From assembly GCA_900548875.1 (NCBI GenBank), contig URMA01000005.1, positions 7,853 to 71,852 on the forward strand: a stretch of DNA of 64,000 nucleotides, in the 5' to 3' direction. Made by a program: the position numbers and the translations under genes. Position 1 is the first letter of the stretch. Each line of letters opens with the position of its first letter. Under the pieces are notes generated by a model. That model ran no database searches and had not been told where the DNA came from. It saw only the letters and a program-made list of their open reading frames with translations. This DNA comes from an uncultured Porphyromonadaceae bacterium. Its GTDB lineage: Bacteria; Bacteroidota; Bacteroidia; Bacteroidales; Muribaculaceae. Below are positions 16,281-25,955 of this stretch, one piece after another.

Positions 16281-19175
16281 ATGAAAAAAATTACACTTCT
16301 AACCACGGGTATTGTTTTGGGCTGTATATGCGGTTTTGCCCAAAACACATCGCAGTACAAACCCGACTGCACATTGGATTTCACCACAGCCGAGAAGTTC
16401 GCCGAATGGACGGTGGTTGACGGAAATCCATCAGAAACGCCCTATGTCTGGACCTGGAACGAATCGGACCAAACTGTTTCCATTAACTCTAACAAAGAAG
16501 CAGCCGATGACTGGATCATATCTCCAGCCATTACCCTTGAAGCCGGCAAAAGCTACAACATTACGGCCATGGTGCAAACAGATATGATATGGGATACCCA
16601 AAAGTTTGACATCACTGCCGGAAAAACGACCTCAACCGACGATCAAACCACGATTCTTCTCACCAATACAGACTTTACCGACATTTATTTCTCAGAACAG
16701 ACCTGCAAGTTCACGCCCGGCGAAAGTGGGGATTATCACTTTGCCATACACTGCTATTCCGGGTATCTTAATGGAGAATTCTCACTACAGAAACTTTCCG
16801 TCACAGCCTCCCCGGAATACCCCGAAGCTGTTACAAATCTTGAAGTCGCAGCAGGGGAAAAAGGAGCCTTAGCAACAAAGCTCACATGGACAATGCCGAC
16901 AAAAAATACCGACGGCGGCATGCTGAGCCAGCTTTCCGGTGTGCGCATCGAACGACTGGATGCAAGCTCGATTTGGAACGATTATGAAGAAATCGCCACT
17001 GTCGAAAACGCTACTCCCGGAGCGGAACTGTCCTACATCGACAATACCGTACCAAAAGCCGGAAAATACCAGTACCGTGTCACGGCATACAACAATACGG
17101 GCACATCCTCATCCACCTACTCCGACGAACTCTGGATTGGAGAGGACATTCCCAATCCGGTTACCGACATAACTCTCACCGCTGAAGGCAACAGCATTCT
17201 GCTGAACTTCACACCGCCGACAACAGGTAAAAACGGCGGCTATATTGACTTGTCAGCACTCACCTATGAAATCGAGCGTATCGCAGGCGGAAAAAGAACC
17301 GTGATCGAAGAAGCCTACAATGGAACATTGCCTTATCAGGACAATATCACGGAACTGAGTTCCTATTCTTATAGTGTCACCGCAAAGACAAAATCAGGTG
17401 GCGAAAGTACAGCCGTTCAGTCAGAAGCCATTATTGCCGGACCTGCCTTCACGGTGCCTTACGACGAGACAATCGATACGAAAGATAAAGCTGCGCTATT
17501 TTCCATATATGACGCCAACAGCGACGGCCGCACATGGAGTTTCTCTTCCTATTCAACCAAAGGGTTCAGCTATTGGGGCGGAACGACAGCCGACGACTGG
17601 GTGGTAACACCTCCGATTGCCTTAGAGCAAGGAAAAGTCTATAAAGTGACCTTCTATGCTAAACTCGAACGGGCTATGGAATCGGACTACAAGACCATCG
17701 AAGTAGCCGTAGGTAAAGACGGGCAAAGCATGGGTACCCCCTTTGCATCCCACCTGTTAAACAGCACATTCAATACTCCGTTCGAGACGACGGTCAACGT
17801 GAAGGAATCGGGCAATTGGAGCATCGGCTTCCATGTGACAGGACAGACAAGTTTCTATAGCGTCTATCTGACCCGTATTGTTGTCGAGGAATCCACAGTT
17901 GTCCCAGAGACCATTGCGGACTTGACATCGGTACGCGGAGAAAACGGTGCTCTCTCACTCACCCTCAACTGGACGAACCCTACTCAATCCAATGCAGGCA
18001 CGGCACTGGAAGCTATCAGCAAATATGAGGTTTACCGAAACGGAACACTTGTCTATACAAAAGAAAATCCGACTCCCGGAGCCCAAGAAACATATAGCGA
18101 TACCGCCGTTCCGGAAGCAGGAAAATATGAATATGCCGTCAGAGTTTATCTTGCTGACCAATATTCAGAAACCGTCACTACCACCGAATGGATTGGGGAA
18201 GACACGCCGGCAAGCGTTACGGAACTGACGGCAACTGCCGACAACGATGTCGTTACACTGTCATTCATTCCGCCAACAACCACCGTCAACAATGGCTGGC
18301 TGAATGCCGACGGCATGGGCTACAGCATCACACGCAACGGTGAGACCATCGAAACGTGCTACACAGGCGAACTCCCTTACACCGACAGAGTAACAGAGCT
18401 GAACAGCTACGTCTACACCGTGACACCAGTGACAGCGTCCGGCCTCGTCGGGGAAGAGGCTTCTTCCAACAGCGTTATTGCTGGACTGGGCATTGAACCG
18501 CCTTATTCAAACGATTTCGCCACAAAAGAATCGTTCGGACTGTTTACCGTTGTCGACGCCAACGACGACGGCCATACATGGGCATACAGCACTTACAATA
18601 ACGCTCCCGAAATCGGATTTGAAGGCGAAGCCGACGACTGGATCATGTCGCCAAAATTCTCCCTGACTAAAGACATGGAATACGAAGTGACAATTTCAGC
18701 CAACCTTGACAGAGCCCTTTCAGAAGACGACTACAAGACACTGGACATCACACTCGGACAGGGAGCCCTTCCTGAAAACCAGACGGAAACACTCGCTTCG
18801 TTCCTGGTCAACAGTGCCATGACAATCTCGACATCAGTCAAATTCTATGCCGAGGAAACCGGCTATTGGAATATCGGAATCCACTGTTCCGGCACCATCA
18901 ACTGGCGCTCATTATACCTGCGGGGCATCGAAATCCAGCCGACAGGCGAAAGCTCGGTATCGTCAATCCGACAGGAAGCCGCTATCCGATATCTGCGCGA
19001 ACAACAGGAACTCCGCTGCAACCAGGAAGGAACACTCCATGTAATGAATGTCAACGGTGTCGTTGTCCTTACAGGTGATGCCGTAGTTTCCACACAATCA
19101 CTCCCGACCGGCGTATATATCGCCACCTTCATGACCAAAGACGGGAAACAATCACAATTGAAATTTATCAAATAA
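16281..19175 (+). CDS. T9SS-secreted multi-module adhesin-like protein
   Basis: This 964-residue protein has a signal peptide (KITLLTTGIVLGCICGFAQ). Three jelly-roll modules of the cleaved-adhesin/choice-of-anchor type are marked by the recurring DDWIISPAI (about 76), DDWVVTPPIAL (about 438) and DDWIMSPKF (about 784). Fn3-like pairs separate them, seen in repeats such as PGAELSYIDNTVPKAGKYQY and PGAQETYSDTAVPEAGKYEY. The C-terminus (GTLHVMNVNGVVVLTGDAVV ... LPTGVYIATF ... LKFIK) is a T9SS type A sorting domain. Such modules bind carbohydrate or protein at the surface; the ligand is unknown. It is followed 1 base later by another cargo gene, so the two are one operon. Confidence 0.85.
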   Translation: MKKITLLTTGIVLGCICGFAQNTSQYKPDCTLDFTTAEKFAEWTVVDGNPSETPYVWTWNESDQTVSINSNKEAADDWIISPAITLEAGKSYNITAMVQTDMIWDTQKFDITAGKTTSTDDQTTILLTNTDFTDIYFSEQTCKFTPGESGDYHFAIHCYSGYLNGEFSLQKLSVTASPEYPEAVTNLEVAAGEKGALATKLTWTMPTKNTDGGMLSQLSGVRIERLDASSIWNDYEEIATVENATPGAELSYIDNTVPKAGKYQYRVTAYNNTGTSSSTYSDELWIGEDIPNPVTDITLTAEGNSILLNFTPPTTGKNGGYIDLSALTYEIERIAGGKRTVIEEAYNGTLPYQDNITELSSYSYSVTAKTKSGGESTAVQSEAIIAGPAFTVPYDETIDTKDKAALFSIYDANSDGRTWSFSSYSTKGFSYWGGTTADDWVVTPPIALEQGKVYKVTFYAKLERAMESDYKTIEVAVGKDGQSMGTPFASHLLNSTFNTPFETTVNVKESGNWSIGFHVTGQTSFYSVYLTRIVVEESTVVPETIADLTSVRGENGALSLTLNWTNPTQSNAGTALEAISKYEVYRNGTLVYTKENPTPGAQETYSDTAVPEAGKYEYAVRVYLADQYSETVTTTEWIGEDTPASVTELTATADNDVVTLSFIPPTTTVNNGWLNADGMGYSITRNGETIETCYTGELPYTDRVTELNSYVYTVTPVTASGLVGEEASSNSVIAGLGIEPPYSNDFATKESFGLFTVVDANDDGHTWAYSTYNNAPEIGFEGEADDWIMSPKFSLTKDMEYEVTISANLDRALSEDDYKTLDITLGQGALPENQTETLASFLVNSAMTISTSVKFYAEETGYWNIGIHCSGTINWRSLYLRGIEIQPTGESSVSSIRQEAAIRYLREQQELRCNQEGTLHVMNVNGVVVLTGDAVVSTQSLPTGVYIATFMTKDGKQSQLKFIK

Positions 19176-19176
19176 A

Positions 19177-21498
19177 ATGACAATGAAAAGAATAATTGCA
19201 CCGACACTGCTATCGCTGCTCTGTCTGACAAACATCAGTGCACAGAAACTGCAATCCCTATCTTCTGTGCAGCAACACAAATTTCCGACAAACGAACGGG
19301 TGACGGCGACACAAGCCTACCTTCCCGCATCCTATTTCGCCAACGAAAGCGGCCTACAGGCCGACTTTCGTTGCACATCATCCGGCGAATCAACGGTAAT
19401 TTGGTCAGAGAATTTTGACAATGGCACCGAAGGCTGGACGCTCAACAATGCCGAAACTTTCAGCTGGCAACTCTATCAAAGCACCGGCGACCGGGCCTTT
19501 TCCCTGATAGATCCGGCCGACAAGAGTTCGCTCAAGATTGAGGGCGACTACCGCTACTATAACCGGGGTACGGCTTCGGCCATTTCCCCAAAACTGTCCA
19601 TTCCAAAGAATGCGGCCATCAGCGGATATGTGGGCTACTCTTTGAATTTCAACGAGGATTGCACGCTTACGCTGTCGGCATCGGAAGACGGTGAATCGTG
19701 GACACAACTCTGGGCAAGCACCGACGACAAGGGCGAAAAACCCTGGAGCTGGAGAAAATTTGAAATCAAGCTGACCGAATGGGAAAACAAAGAAGTTCAA
19801 TTCAAGTTTGAGTATGGCAACATCAACGCATATGACAACGGCGGATATATGGGCGATTTTGTCATTGACGGTCTCTCATTGGCCACAGCCAACGCCACTG
19901 ACCAAGTTTCAGTCATGACCGGTGAAACGGTCAGTTTCGCCGATGCCTCAACCGGCAACCCGACAAGCTGGACATGGCATTTTCCCGGTGGAACTCCGGA
20001 AACTTCGAATCAGAAGACCTGCGAAGTCTATTACACGCAGGACGGTGAATACGATGTTTCACTGACAGTCAACGACGGACAGAACACATCCACCAAAACC
20101 TACCCGAAATTTGTCAAAGTAACCGGAACGGCACCTACGGCACATATTATTCCGCCTGCCACATTCCGATACGCGGAAAATCGTCTGCCAATGGTGGCAC
20201 CGCTTGCTCCCGTGCAGTTCCGCGACGGTTCGGATGGTTTCCCGACGTCTTGGGAATGGACCTTTACCGGCACTGAACCCGACAATTCGGTTTCAGGCGT
20301 TTCTTCCGAACAGAACCCGATTGTTGACTACGACTTCCTGCACAAGCAGGCAGCCTTCCTGACTGCCTCCAACATGCACGGCGAATCGACAGACATGATG
20401 GAAGTGGCTGCTGAATACGAAGGACTGATTACCAACCTGCAACCCGACGATCAGATGGTTACCTTCAATCTGGGGGACGGGTACGGCGAATTCCCTGGCA
20501 CCAACCTGCTGGACATCACCGAATATGCTGAAAAATTCTCCAAACCGTCTCGCCCTGTTCTTGTTTATGGAGCACGAGTATATTTCACCCAGGCAACTGC
20601 TACCGAGTTGCTTGACCAGATAACAGATGTCAAAGTGAGCCTCAACAAGTCGGAAAACGGCTTGCCGGGCGAACAGTTGGAGTTTGCCTCCTGGAGAGTT
20701 TTTGAACTGGAACTGCCATCAGGAGGAACACTGACCGGAACCGATTTTGAATTTTCAAAACCGATAGCCGTTAATGATGAGTTCTTCTTTGTTGTAAGCG
20801 GAATTCCCGTAAAAAACGAAACGTGTACCGTATCGTTTGCCATGGCAAAATTCCGGGATAACGGAAATACAGCCTACTTCAAACAACGTGGAACATGGAA
20901 ATCGGCAGCGGAGTATTTTCCAGCAGGAAGCAACCATACATCTTATGCAATTTATCCGCTCATTGCACATTCCGTCATGAAACCGCTCAGCGAAACTCCT
21001 GTCACTGTCGGAAAAGAAAAAGGAAAGACTTCTGTCGAACTGTTCTCCTATATGGGTTACGAAACTCCGATTGAATGTGATGCCGACTGGTGTCGGGTAG
21101 TGAGCGAACCCAACGGAATGACAGTCGACAATATTGAAATCGAATATGACCAGCTTCCGGCCGGTATTGAGTCCAGAACGGCACAATTTACACTCACCGA
21201 TGGACTGTCGTCAGTTGAAATCCAACTCATACAAGAGAATAATTCAGGCATAACTGCGGCAGTTGTACAACCGTTGAATGTGTATCCGACAGTATTCTCA
21301 GGCACTCTGAACATAACCGTTCCGGAACAGACATTCCGCATCGAAATACTGAATGCGACCGGCACACTGCTGCGCTCTATTGATACCGCCGGACAAACCC
21401 GTCTGACTGTCGACGGTTCGGAATTCCCCAACGGTATGGTGTTTGTCAAAGCCATTTCGCCTGAAGGAACATCCGTAATCAAAGCAGTGAAACATTAA
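19177..21498 (+). CDS. T9SS-secreted protein with jelly-roll, PKD and BACON-like domains
   Basis: This 773-residue protein starts at ATG right after the previous stop (a second ATG two codons on is equally possible). Order: signal peptide (RIIAPTLLSLLCLTNISAQ); jelly roll about 70-240 (WSENFDNGTEGW ... MGDFVIDGLSLA); PKD-type module about 245-320 (GETVSFADASTGNPTSWTW); a second PKD-like module about 325-400 (FRDGSDGFPTSWEWTFTG); an undefined beta region; a BACON-like module about 600-690 (CDADWCRV ... RTAQFTLTDGLSSVEIQLIQ); and a T9SS sorting domain to the end. It has no recognisable catalytic domain, so a surface binding role is inferred. Confidence 0.83.
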   Translation: MTMKRIIAPTLLSLLCLTNISAQKLQSLSSVQQHKFPTNERVTATQAYLPASYFANESGLQADFRCTSSGESTVIWSENFDNGTEGWTLNNAETFSWQLYQSTGDRAFSLIDPADKSSLKIEGDYRYYNRGTASAISPKLSIPKNAAISGYVGYSLNFNEDCTLTLSASEDGESWTQLWASTDDKGEKPWSWRKFEIKLTEWENKEVQFKFEYGNINAYDNGGYMGDFVIDGLSLATANATDQVSVMTGETVSFADASTGNPTSWTWHFPGGTPETSNQKTCEVYYTQDGEYDVSLTVNDGQNTSTKTYPKFVKVTGTAPTAHIIPPATFRYAENRLPMVAPLAPVQFRDGSDGFPTSWEWTFTGTEPDNSVSGVSSEQNPIVDYDFLHKQAAFLTASNMHGESTDMMEVAAEYEGLITNLQPDDQMVTFNLGDGYGEFPGTNLLDITEYAEKFSKPSRPVLVYGARVYFTQATATELLDQITDVKVSLNKSENGLPGEQLEFASWRVFELELPSGGTLTGTDFEFSKPIAVNDEFFFVVSGIPVKNETCTVSFAMAKFRDNGNTAYFKQRGTWKSAAEYFPAGSNHTSYAIYPLIAHSVMKPLSETPVTVGKEKGKTSVELFSYMGYETPIECDADWCRVVSEPNGMTVDNIEIEYDQLPAGIESRTAQFTLTDGLSSVEIQLIQENNSGITAAVVQPLNVYPTVFSGTLNITVPEQTFRIEILNATGTLLRSIDTAGQTRLTVDGSEFPNGMVFVKAISPEGTSVIKAVKH

Positions 21499-21516
21499 TC
21501 AAGCCGTTAAAAATTC

Positions 21517-21553
21517 AAGAGGGATTGCCGACCTACAATCGACAATCCCTCTT
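21517..21553. terminator. Bidirectional terminator between convergent operons
   Basis: An 11-bp perfect stem AAGAGGGATTG/CAATCCCTCTT has ATTTTAT after it on the plus strand and GAATTTTTAAC after it on the minus strand. It serves both the T9SS cargo operon and the convergent envelope operon. Confidence 0.88.
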
Positions 21554-21580
21554 ATTTTATCATGATTACAAACGTTTTTT

Positions 21581-22861
21581 CTACTTGATTTGGCGGACGA
21601 GGAGGCCGGGGTAGAAATCTCCGCCGGACTCTTTCTTGAAGGTAGTAGCACCGAAATCAGCACCGTAGGCGTTTTCTTCGGCTGCCATGAAACGGTTGTC
21701 CCAAATCTTCGACGGAACAGGACGAATCGTACCCACCCGCTTGTAGACAACGCGTCCGTTGTCGTCCTGGGCTTCAAGCACCTCAAAGCGCGACTCGGAA
21801 GTAATGCCTTCCTTCATACCGATACGAACTTTAATTTCCGGCTCTACGCTTTCAATCGGAGCCTTGATTTTAAACTGTTCATATTTCTTCTGCAAGTCGG
21901 CTACGTTTTCATCCAAAGCACGCTGACAGGCTTTGCGAATCATTATATCGGGGCGGTCCTCACTGATTCCAAGGAACGAGGACTTTTGTCCGGAAGAAGT
22001 GACGTCACCGACATACTTGAGTTTAAATTTGCCCCTTGCTTTGTCGAATTCCTTAGCCTTCACCATATCGGGAGCCGAAAGATAATAGTCCTTATAGAAA
22101 GTGCTTGACGTTTCTTCATCCCAAACCAACTGATACAGATAGGTTTTGATTTTCACACGGAAACCTTTGATGGTCGACACCATAGCACCCGTCAGCACAC
22201 CGGCGTCTTCGAGATAATCAATACCGGTAGCCGCACTGGCAATAGAACCGACAAGAGCAAGGGCGGTTCCCCAGTTCTTGCTGCGTTCCGACTTGTCGAT
22301 ATACTTGATTTCATTCACCAGTACGAACGTGTTTCCGATAAGTTCCTCGCCGGCATCTTCCAGCATGGCCAGTCCACGCGTAGAACGGGCAGCCAATTCC
22401 TTGTCGAATTCCGATGCGTTATACAGACCACGCTGTTTGACAAGTTCCATATCGCACTGTCCGGTATAGAAATCGCGGTTGAACCACTTTGCCACCAAGC
22501 GGCTTCCAATCATATTGAATTCCAAGAACTTGCTTACCATCATTTCAGAAGCGTCCACCGTTCCGACTGGCTCGCTCACACCGGACAACGTATAAATAGA
22601 ATACGGACTTTTCACACCGGAATTAAGCGACAGCACCCTGACACTCAGGTTCATGTCGTTATATTTGTCAGGAGTCGGAATTTTCAGAAATTCCTCCGTA
22701 ATTTCTTTACTGAATTTCTGTTCGCTGTGCGTAACCAGAATACTGTAAATGGAACTGCGCCGATATTTCATGTCCTCCGAATCCAAATCAACGGCGAAGG
22801 CCATATTTACCGTAGTAGTCAACGCAAACAATAACAGTAGAATTTTATATCGTGTTTTCAT
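21581..22861 (-). CDS. Exported protein of unknown function, last gene of envelope operon
   Basis: This 426-residue protein has a signal peptide (ILLLLFALTTTVNMAFA). I do not recognise a named domain. Visible features: a stretch LEDAGEELIGNTFVLVNEIKYI near residue 165 that resembles the strand-helix pattern of CsgG/LPP20-type outer-membrane assembly proteins; a small hydrophobic Gly/Ala segment (WGTALALVGSIASAATGIDY) near 200 that could be amphipathic or membrane-inserted; and a C-terminal beta part (VRIGMKEGITSESRFEVLE ... VVYKRVGTIRPV). It sits 15 bases downstream of the WG-repeat gene and ends before a bidirectional terminator. Function open; an assembly or secretion accessory role is a guess from context. 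Confidence 0.75.
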   Translation of the reverse strand: MKTRYKILLLLFALTTTVNMAFAVDLDSEDMKYRRSSIYSILVTHSEQKFSKEITEEFLKIPTPDKYNDMNLSVRVLSLNSGVKSPYSIYTLSGVSEPVGTVDASEMMVSKFLEFNMIGSRLVAKWFNRDFYTGQCDMELVKQRGLYNASEFDKELAARSTRGLAMLEDAGEELIGNTFVLVNEIKYIDKSERSKNWGTALALVGSIASAATGIDYLEDAGVLTGAMVSTIKGFRVKIKTYLYQLVWDEETSSTFYKDYYLSAPDMVKAKEFDKARGKFKLKYVGDVTSSGQKSSFLGISEDRPDIMIRKACQRALDENVADLQKKYEQFKIKAPIESVEPEIKVRIGMKEGITSESRFEVLEAQDDNGRVVYKRVGTIRPVPSKIWDNRFMAAEENAYGADFGATTFKKESGGDFYPGLLVRQIK

Positions 22862-22876
22862 ATTTCCCTCCTATTT

Positions 22877-24970
22877 TTAAAAATCCCACACTTCTGTCGG
22901 TATTAGATCAAACAACTGGAAACTGTTGCGCACGCCTGATGAATAAATCTGCAGGCTACGGTTTTCCGAATCGGTCAGTTTCATTTTTCCCTGTTTCTTC
23001 ATTTCCGCATAGCAGGCCTTCGCTTCATCCAAGTTCAGAAAAACATAAGGTATCAGCAGTTCGCCTTCGGGTGTCACACAACCGATTGCCTCACGGACGA
23101 CGCTGCCAATCTGCCCGTTTTCGTCTCTTACAGCCACTTCCGATTCCTTGGACACAAAGGCGGTCTTGTCGTCATTAAAAAACGAAAAGACATTCTTGTA
23201 TCCGTTGCCGAGCAGCTTCTGCTGCTTGACGTCGAAACATCCGTAACTGTCGTTCTGCAACTGCACCCAAACATAGTTGAGCGCCGTTGTATCGGCATCA
23301 ATCACCGTTTTCCATTTCATCGGAACCACTTGGTTGCCTTTCAGGTCAATCATGCCCCACTGGTCATTGTTGCTCACACGGGCATAGCCATGCATAAATT
23401 GCGCAACGACATCGTACTTGAACGGTATAGCCACCTCTCCATCAAAGGTCAGGAATCCGCACTTGCCGTCCTTCAAAGCCCCGACCACTCCGTCGGTAGG
23501 CAGCAACATTACGTCATATTCCAACGGAACGGAAATATTCCACTGATAATCGTCGCATTTAATCATTCCGTATTTTCCGGCACTCATCACAATAGCCTTT
23601 CCATCATAGAAATCGGAAATCTTTTCAAAAAGAGTTGAAGTGGCCGAATATCCGGATATTGAAATCAGGGACGACAAACCGTTTTTACGTACTTCCGCGA
23701 AGTTATCGCAAAAGACCGACAACAAGTTGTCGAAATTTTCATCATTTTTGGCATTGAAAACAATCGGTTCCGACAGCAGTTCCTTTTTGTTGATAATGGA
23801 ATAGTAGTTCATCGTCATTTTATTCTTGCCGACATTAGAAGCGACAAAACAGATATAATTGACAGGTACTCCCACCATTTCATACTTTCCTTTTTCCAAC
23901 ATGAACTTTTTGTCAGACACATTGAAAATACCCGCATACGATCCGTCGTATTTGTCGCTCACCCAATAGTAGTAGTTCGGCAACAAGTCGTCGAATTCCG
24001 GAATCGTGGAAAACGGATAATAGAGCGAATTGGCAGCACTGAACTCCGAAGTGTAGGTCAGTCCCGACACGCGCCTCTTGTGTCCCAAGGACACAAACGT
24101 GCTTTTGTCGCGCGTATAATACGCGTTTTTTGCATAAAATCCCTCGAATGCAGCCAATTGGGAATAGATATTGACACGGTAGTCGTTTTCGGAAAGTTTT
24201 GTTGCCACCGAATATTTCTTCACAAGTTCTACGGCAGCCTCTTTAGGATCCGAGATGTTTTCCACGATGGCAAGATTCTGACGACGAACCATATCATCCG
24301 TCATGAAAATTCCCAACGACTTGTATTCGCACGGTATCAACTCTTCGCCCGCCACATTATACAGACCATATTTTCCACCCCAATTCTGGCGTACGGACAA
24401 ATCTTTCGATTCCCAGTCCTTAAAGTTTCCGCCTTTGTTGACCCAGAAAAGGCCTTTTTTATTCGGAGTTCCGACAGCAGCGAACTCGCAGGGGACAACC
24501 ACCTGCGCCTGCAAGTTAATATAGCCGTAGTTGTTTCCCTTACGGATAAAAGCGACGTTCTGCGAGAATTGTCCGATTTCGTCATATTCAATGGGAAGCA
24601 CTTCCTTTCCCGTGTTGTCGATATATCCCCATTTTGCGTTGACGAGTTCTCCGTCATCCATTTTTCCGCCGACAGCCACCCGGCAAATGCCGTTTCGCCA
24701 ATCCTCCATATAGGAATACCGGACAGCTATCACTTCTTTGCCGCTTGCGTCGATATATCCCCACTTGTTTCCTCTCTTCACTTTTGCCTTACCGTCGACG
24801 AACGGATGAGCTTCATTGTACTTGTACTTAATTGCGACCGAACCATCTGCATTCACATACCCGTATTTCCCCTTTTCATTCTGTACGGGCATCAAATCCT
24901 GTGCATAGGCGCCGCCTGTGCAGCAGCATATTGCCGCTGCACATAATAGCATTAACCTAAAAAATTTCAT
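22877..24970 (-). CDS. Exported WG-repeat protein
   Basis: This 697-residue protein has a signal peptide (RLMLLCAAAICCCTGGAYA). Its N-terminal quarter is a run of WG (KWG) repeats, such as KYGYVNADGSVAIKYKYNEA, KWGYIDASGKEVIAVRYSYM and KWGYIDNTGKEVLPIEYDEI, and it returns to WG-like repeats near residues 475-570 (KYGMI, KCGFLTFDGEVAIPFKYDVV, QWGMIDLKGNQVVPMKW). WG repeats form a beta-rich, probably protein-binding surface. The family has no fixed enzymatic role. It is the sixth of seven genes in the envelope operon. Confidence 0.88.
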   Translation of the reverse strand: MKFFRLMLLCAAAICCCTGGAYAQDLMPVQNEKGKYGYVNADGSVAIKYKYNEAHPFVDGKAKVKRGNKWGYIDASGKEVIAVRYSYMEDWRNGICRVAVGGKMDDGELVNAKWGYIDNTGKEVLPIEYDEIGQFSQNVAFIRKGNNYGYINLQAQVVVPCEFAAVGTPNKKGLFWVNKGGNFKDWESKDLSVRQNWGGKYGLYNVAGEELIPCEYKSLGIFMTDDMVRRQNLAIVENISDPKEAAVELVKKYSVATKLSENDYRVNIYSQLAAFEGFYAKNAYYTRDKSTFVSLGHKRRVSGLTYTSEFSAANSLYYPFSTIPEFDDLLPNYYYWVSDKYDGSYAGIFNVSDKKFMLEKGKYEMVGVPVNYICFVASNVGKNKMTMNYYSIINKKELLSEPIVFNAKNDENFDNLLSVFCDNFAEVRKNGLSSLISISGYSATSTLFEKISDFYDGKAIVMSAGKYGMIKCDDYQWNISVPLEYDVMLLPTDGVVGALKDGKCGFLTFDGEVAIPFKYDVVAQFMHGYARVSNNDQWGMIDLKGNQVVPMKWKTVIDADTTALNYVWVQLQNDSYGCFDVKQQKLLGNGYKNVFSFFNDDKTAFVSKESEVAVRDENGQIGSVVREAIGCVTPEGELLIPYVFLNLDEAKACYAEMKKQGKMKLTDSENRSLQIYSSGVRNSFQLFDLIPTEVWDF

Positions 24971-24990
24971 CGTATTAATTTAATTTGTTC

Positions 24991-25932
24991 TTATCTGAGC
25001 CACATCAAATTTGTTGTCGTCGGCTGCTGGCCGTTTCCGTAGGCAACACCCACGGCACGAGCCGCTTCAATCGTAGCACGGCGCAACTCAATTTCATCCT
25101 TATATTTTTGTTTGTGTTCGAAATCCCAGTTTTCTTTCACTACCGACTTTATCTCGTTCATCAGCTTTTGTGCTTCGCCGAAGCAGGAAGCCGCCGGGTC
25201 AATCTGTCGGAGATAGCCATAGGCGGCAACGGCGCCTTTCCGGTCGGGATCGGCTGCCCACGCCCCTTGTGCCGCCGTCAGAAGCATCCGACCTTCATAG
25301 TCGATATACATCTGATAGATGGTCAGAGTCTTTTCAACAGCGTCGCCGAAACCTTTCGAACATTCCGGCACAGAAGTGGCATACATCAGCGCTTCCTCAT
25401 AGTTGCGCATCGAAGCCGCACGATCGGCCTTTGCCAGAATAGCAGGATAGTTGTTGTCGTAATAGCTCACAATTTTATCCTTGGCCGACTCCACGAATTG
25501 CGTGAACTCACGGTTGCGCGCGTTAAGTGTCGACATAGCACTGATATAGGCACGCTGTTCGCTTGCACCTACACCCCGCAACTCAAACGAGCACGTGGAA
25601 TAAACGGACTGATTGATCAAGTCGCCCACATAAAGCGTCAGTTGCGTGTGCATGACAAAACCTTTCGGCGGTCCCGGCACAACGTCCTTATAGTAGTCCG
25701 TAAATTTTCCGGTAATAAAGAACTGGCAGAAATCCGGTCCGGCAGCAATGCCGGTGTTGGTCAGCGCCCGAGTCAGGCGTGTCATCAGCTGTTCGTTGAT
25801 TTCGTCCGGTATGGCATTGACCTGTTCTACCGGCAAAGTCATTACATTCACCTCGCATTCAGCCGCTAAAGCCGACGGGACAACACAGCCGGCCAGCAAC
25901 AGGGCACAAGCCATATTTTTAATCATTTTCAT
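24991..25932 (-). CDS. Exported protein with TolB/CsgG-like N-terminal region, unknown function
   Basis: This 313-residue protein has a signal peptide (MACALLLAGCVVPSALA; a Cys lies within it, but the Ala-x-Ala end suggests ordinary cleavage). The region from about 25 to 165 (EQLMTRLTRALTNTGIAAGP, CQFFITGKFTDYYKDVVPG, HTQLTLYVGDLINQSVYSTC, VESAKDKIVSYYD) has the order of helix and strands seen in the nucleotide-free TolB-N/CsgG/LPP20 group. The C-terminal half is helical and TPR-like (YEEALMYATSVPECSK). The named family is uncertain. It lies 23 bases after the DUF6175-like gene in the operon. Confidence 0.72.
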   Translation of the reverse strand: MKMIKNMACALLLAGCVVPSALAAECEVNVMTLPVEQVNAIPDEINEQLMTRLTRALTNTGIAAGPDFCQFFITGKFTDYYKDVVPGPPKGFVMHTQLTLYVGDLINQSVYSTCSFELRGVGASEQRAYISAMSTLNARNREFTQFVESAKDKIVSYYDNNYPAILAKADRAASMRNYEEALMYATSVPECSKGFGDAVEKTLTIYQMYIDYEGRMLLTAAQGAWAADPDRKGAVAAYGYLRQIDPAASCFGEAQKLMNEIKSVVKENWDFEHKQKYKDEIELRRATIEAARAVGVAYGNGQQPTTTNLMWLR

Positions 25933-25955
25933 AACAATACCGTTTTAATGTAACA

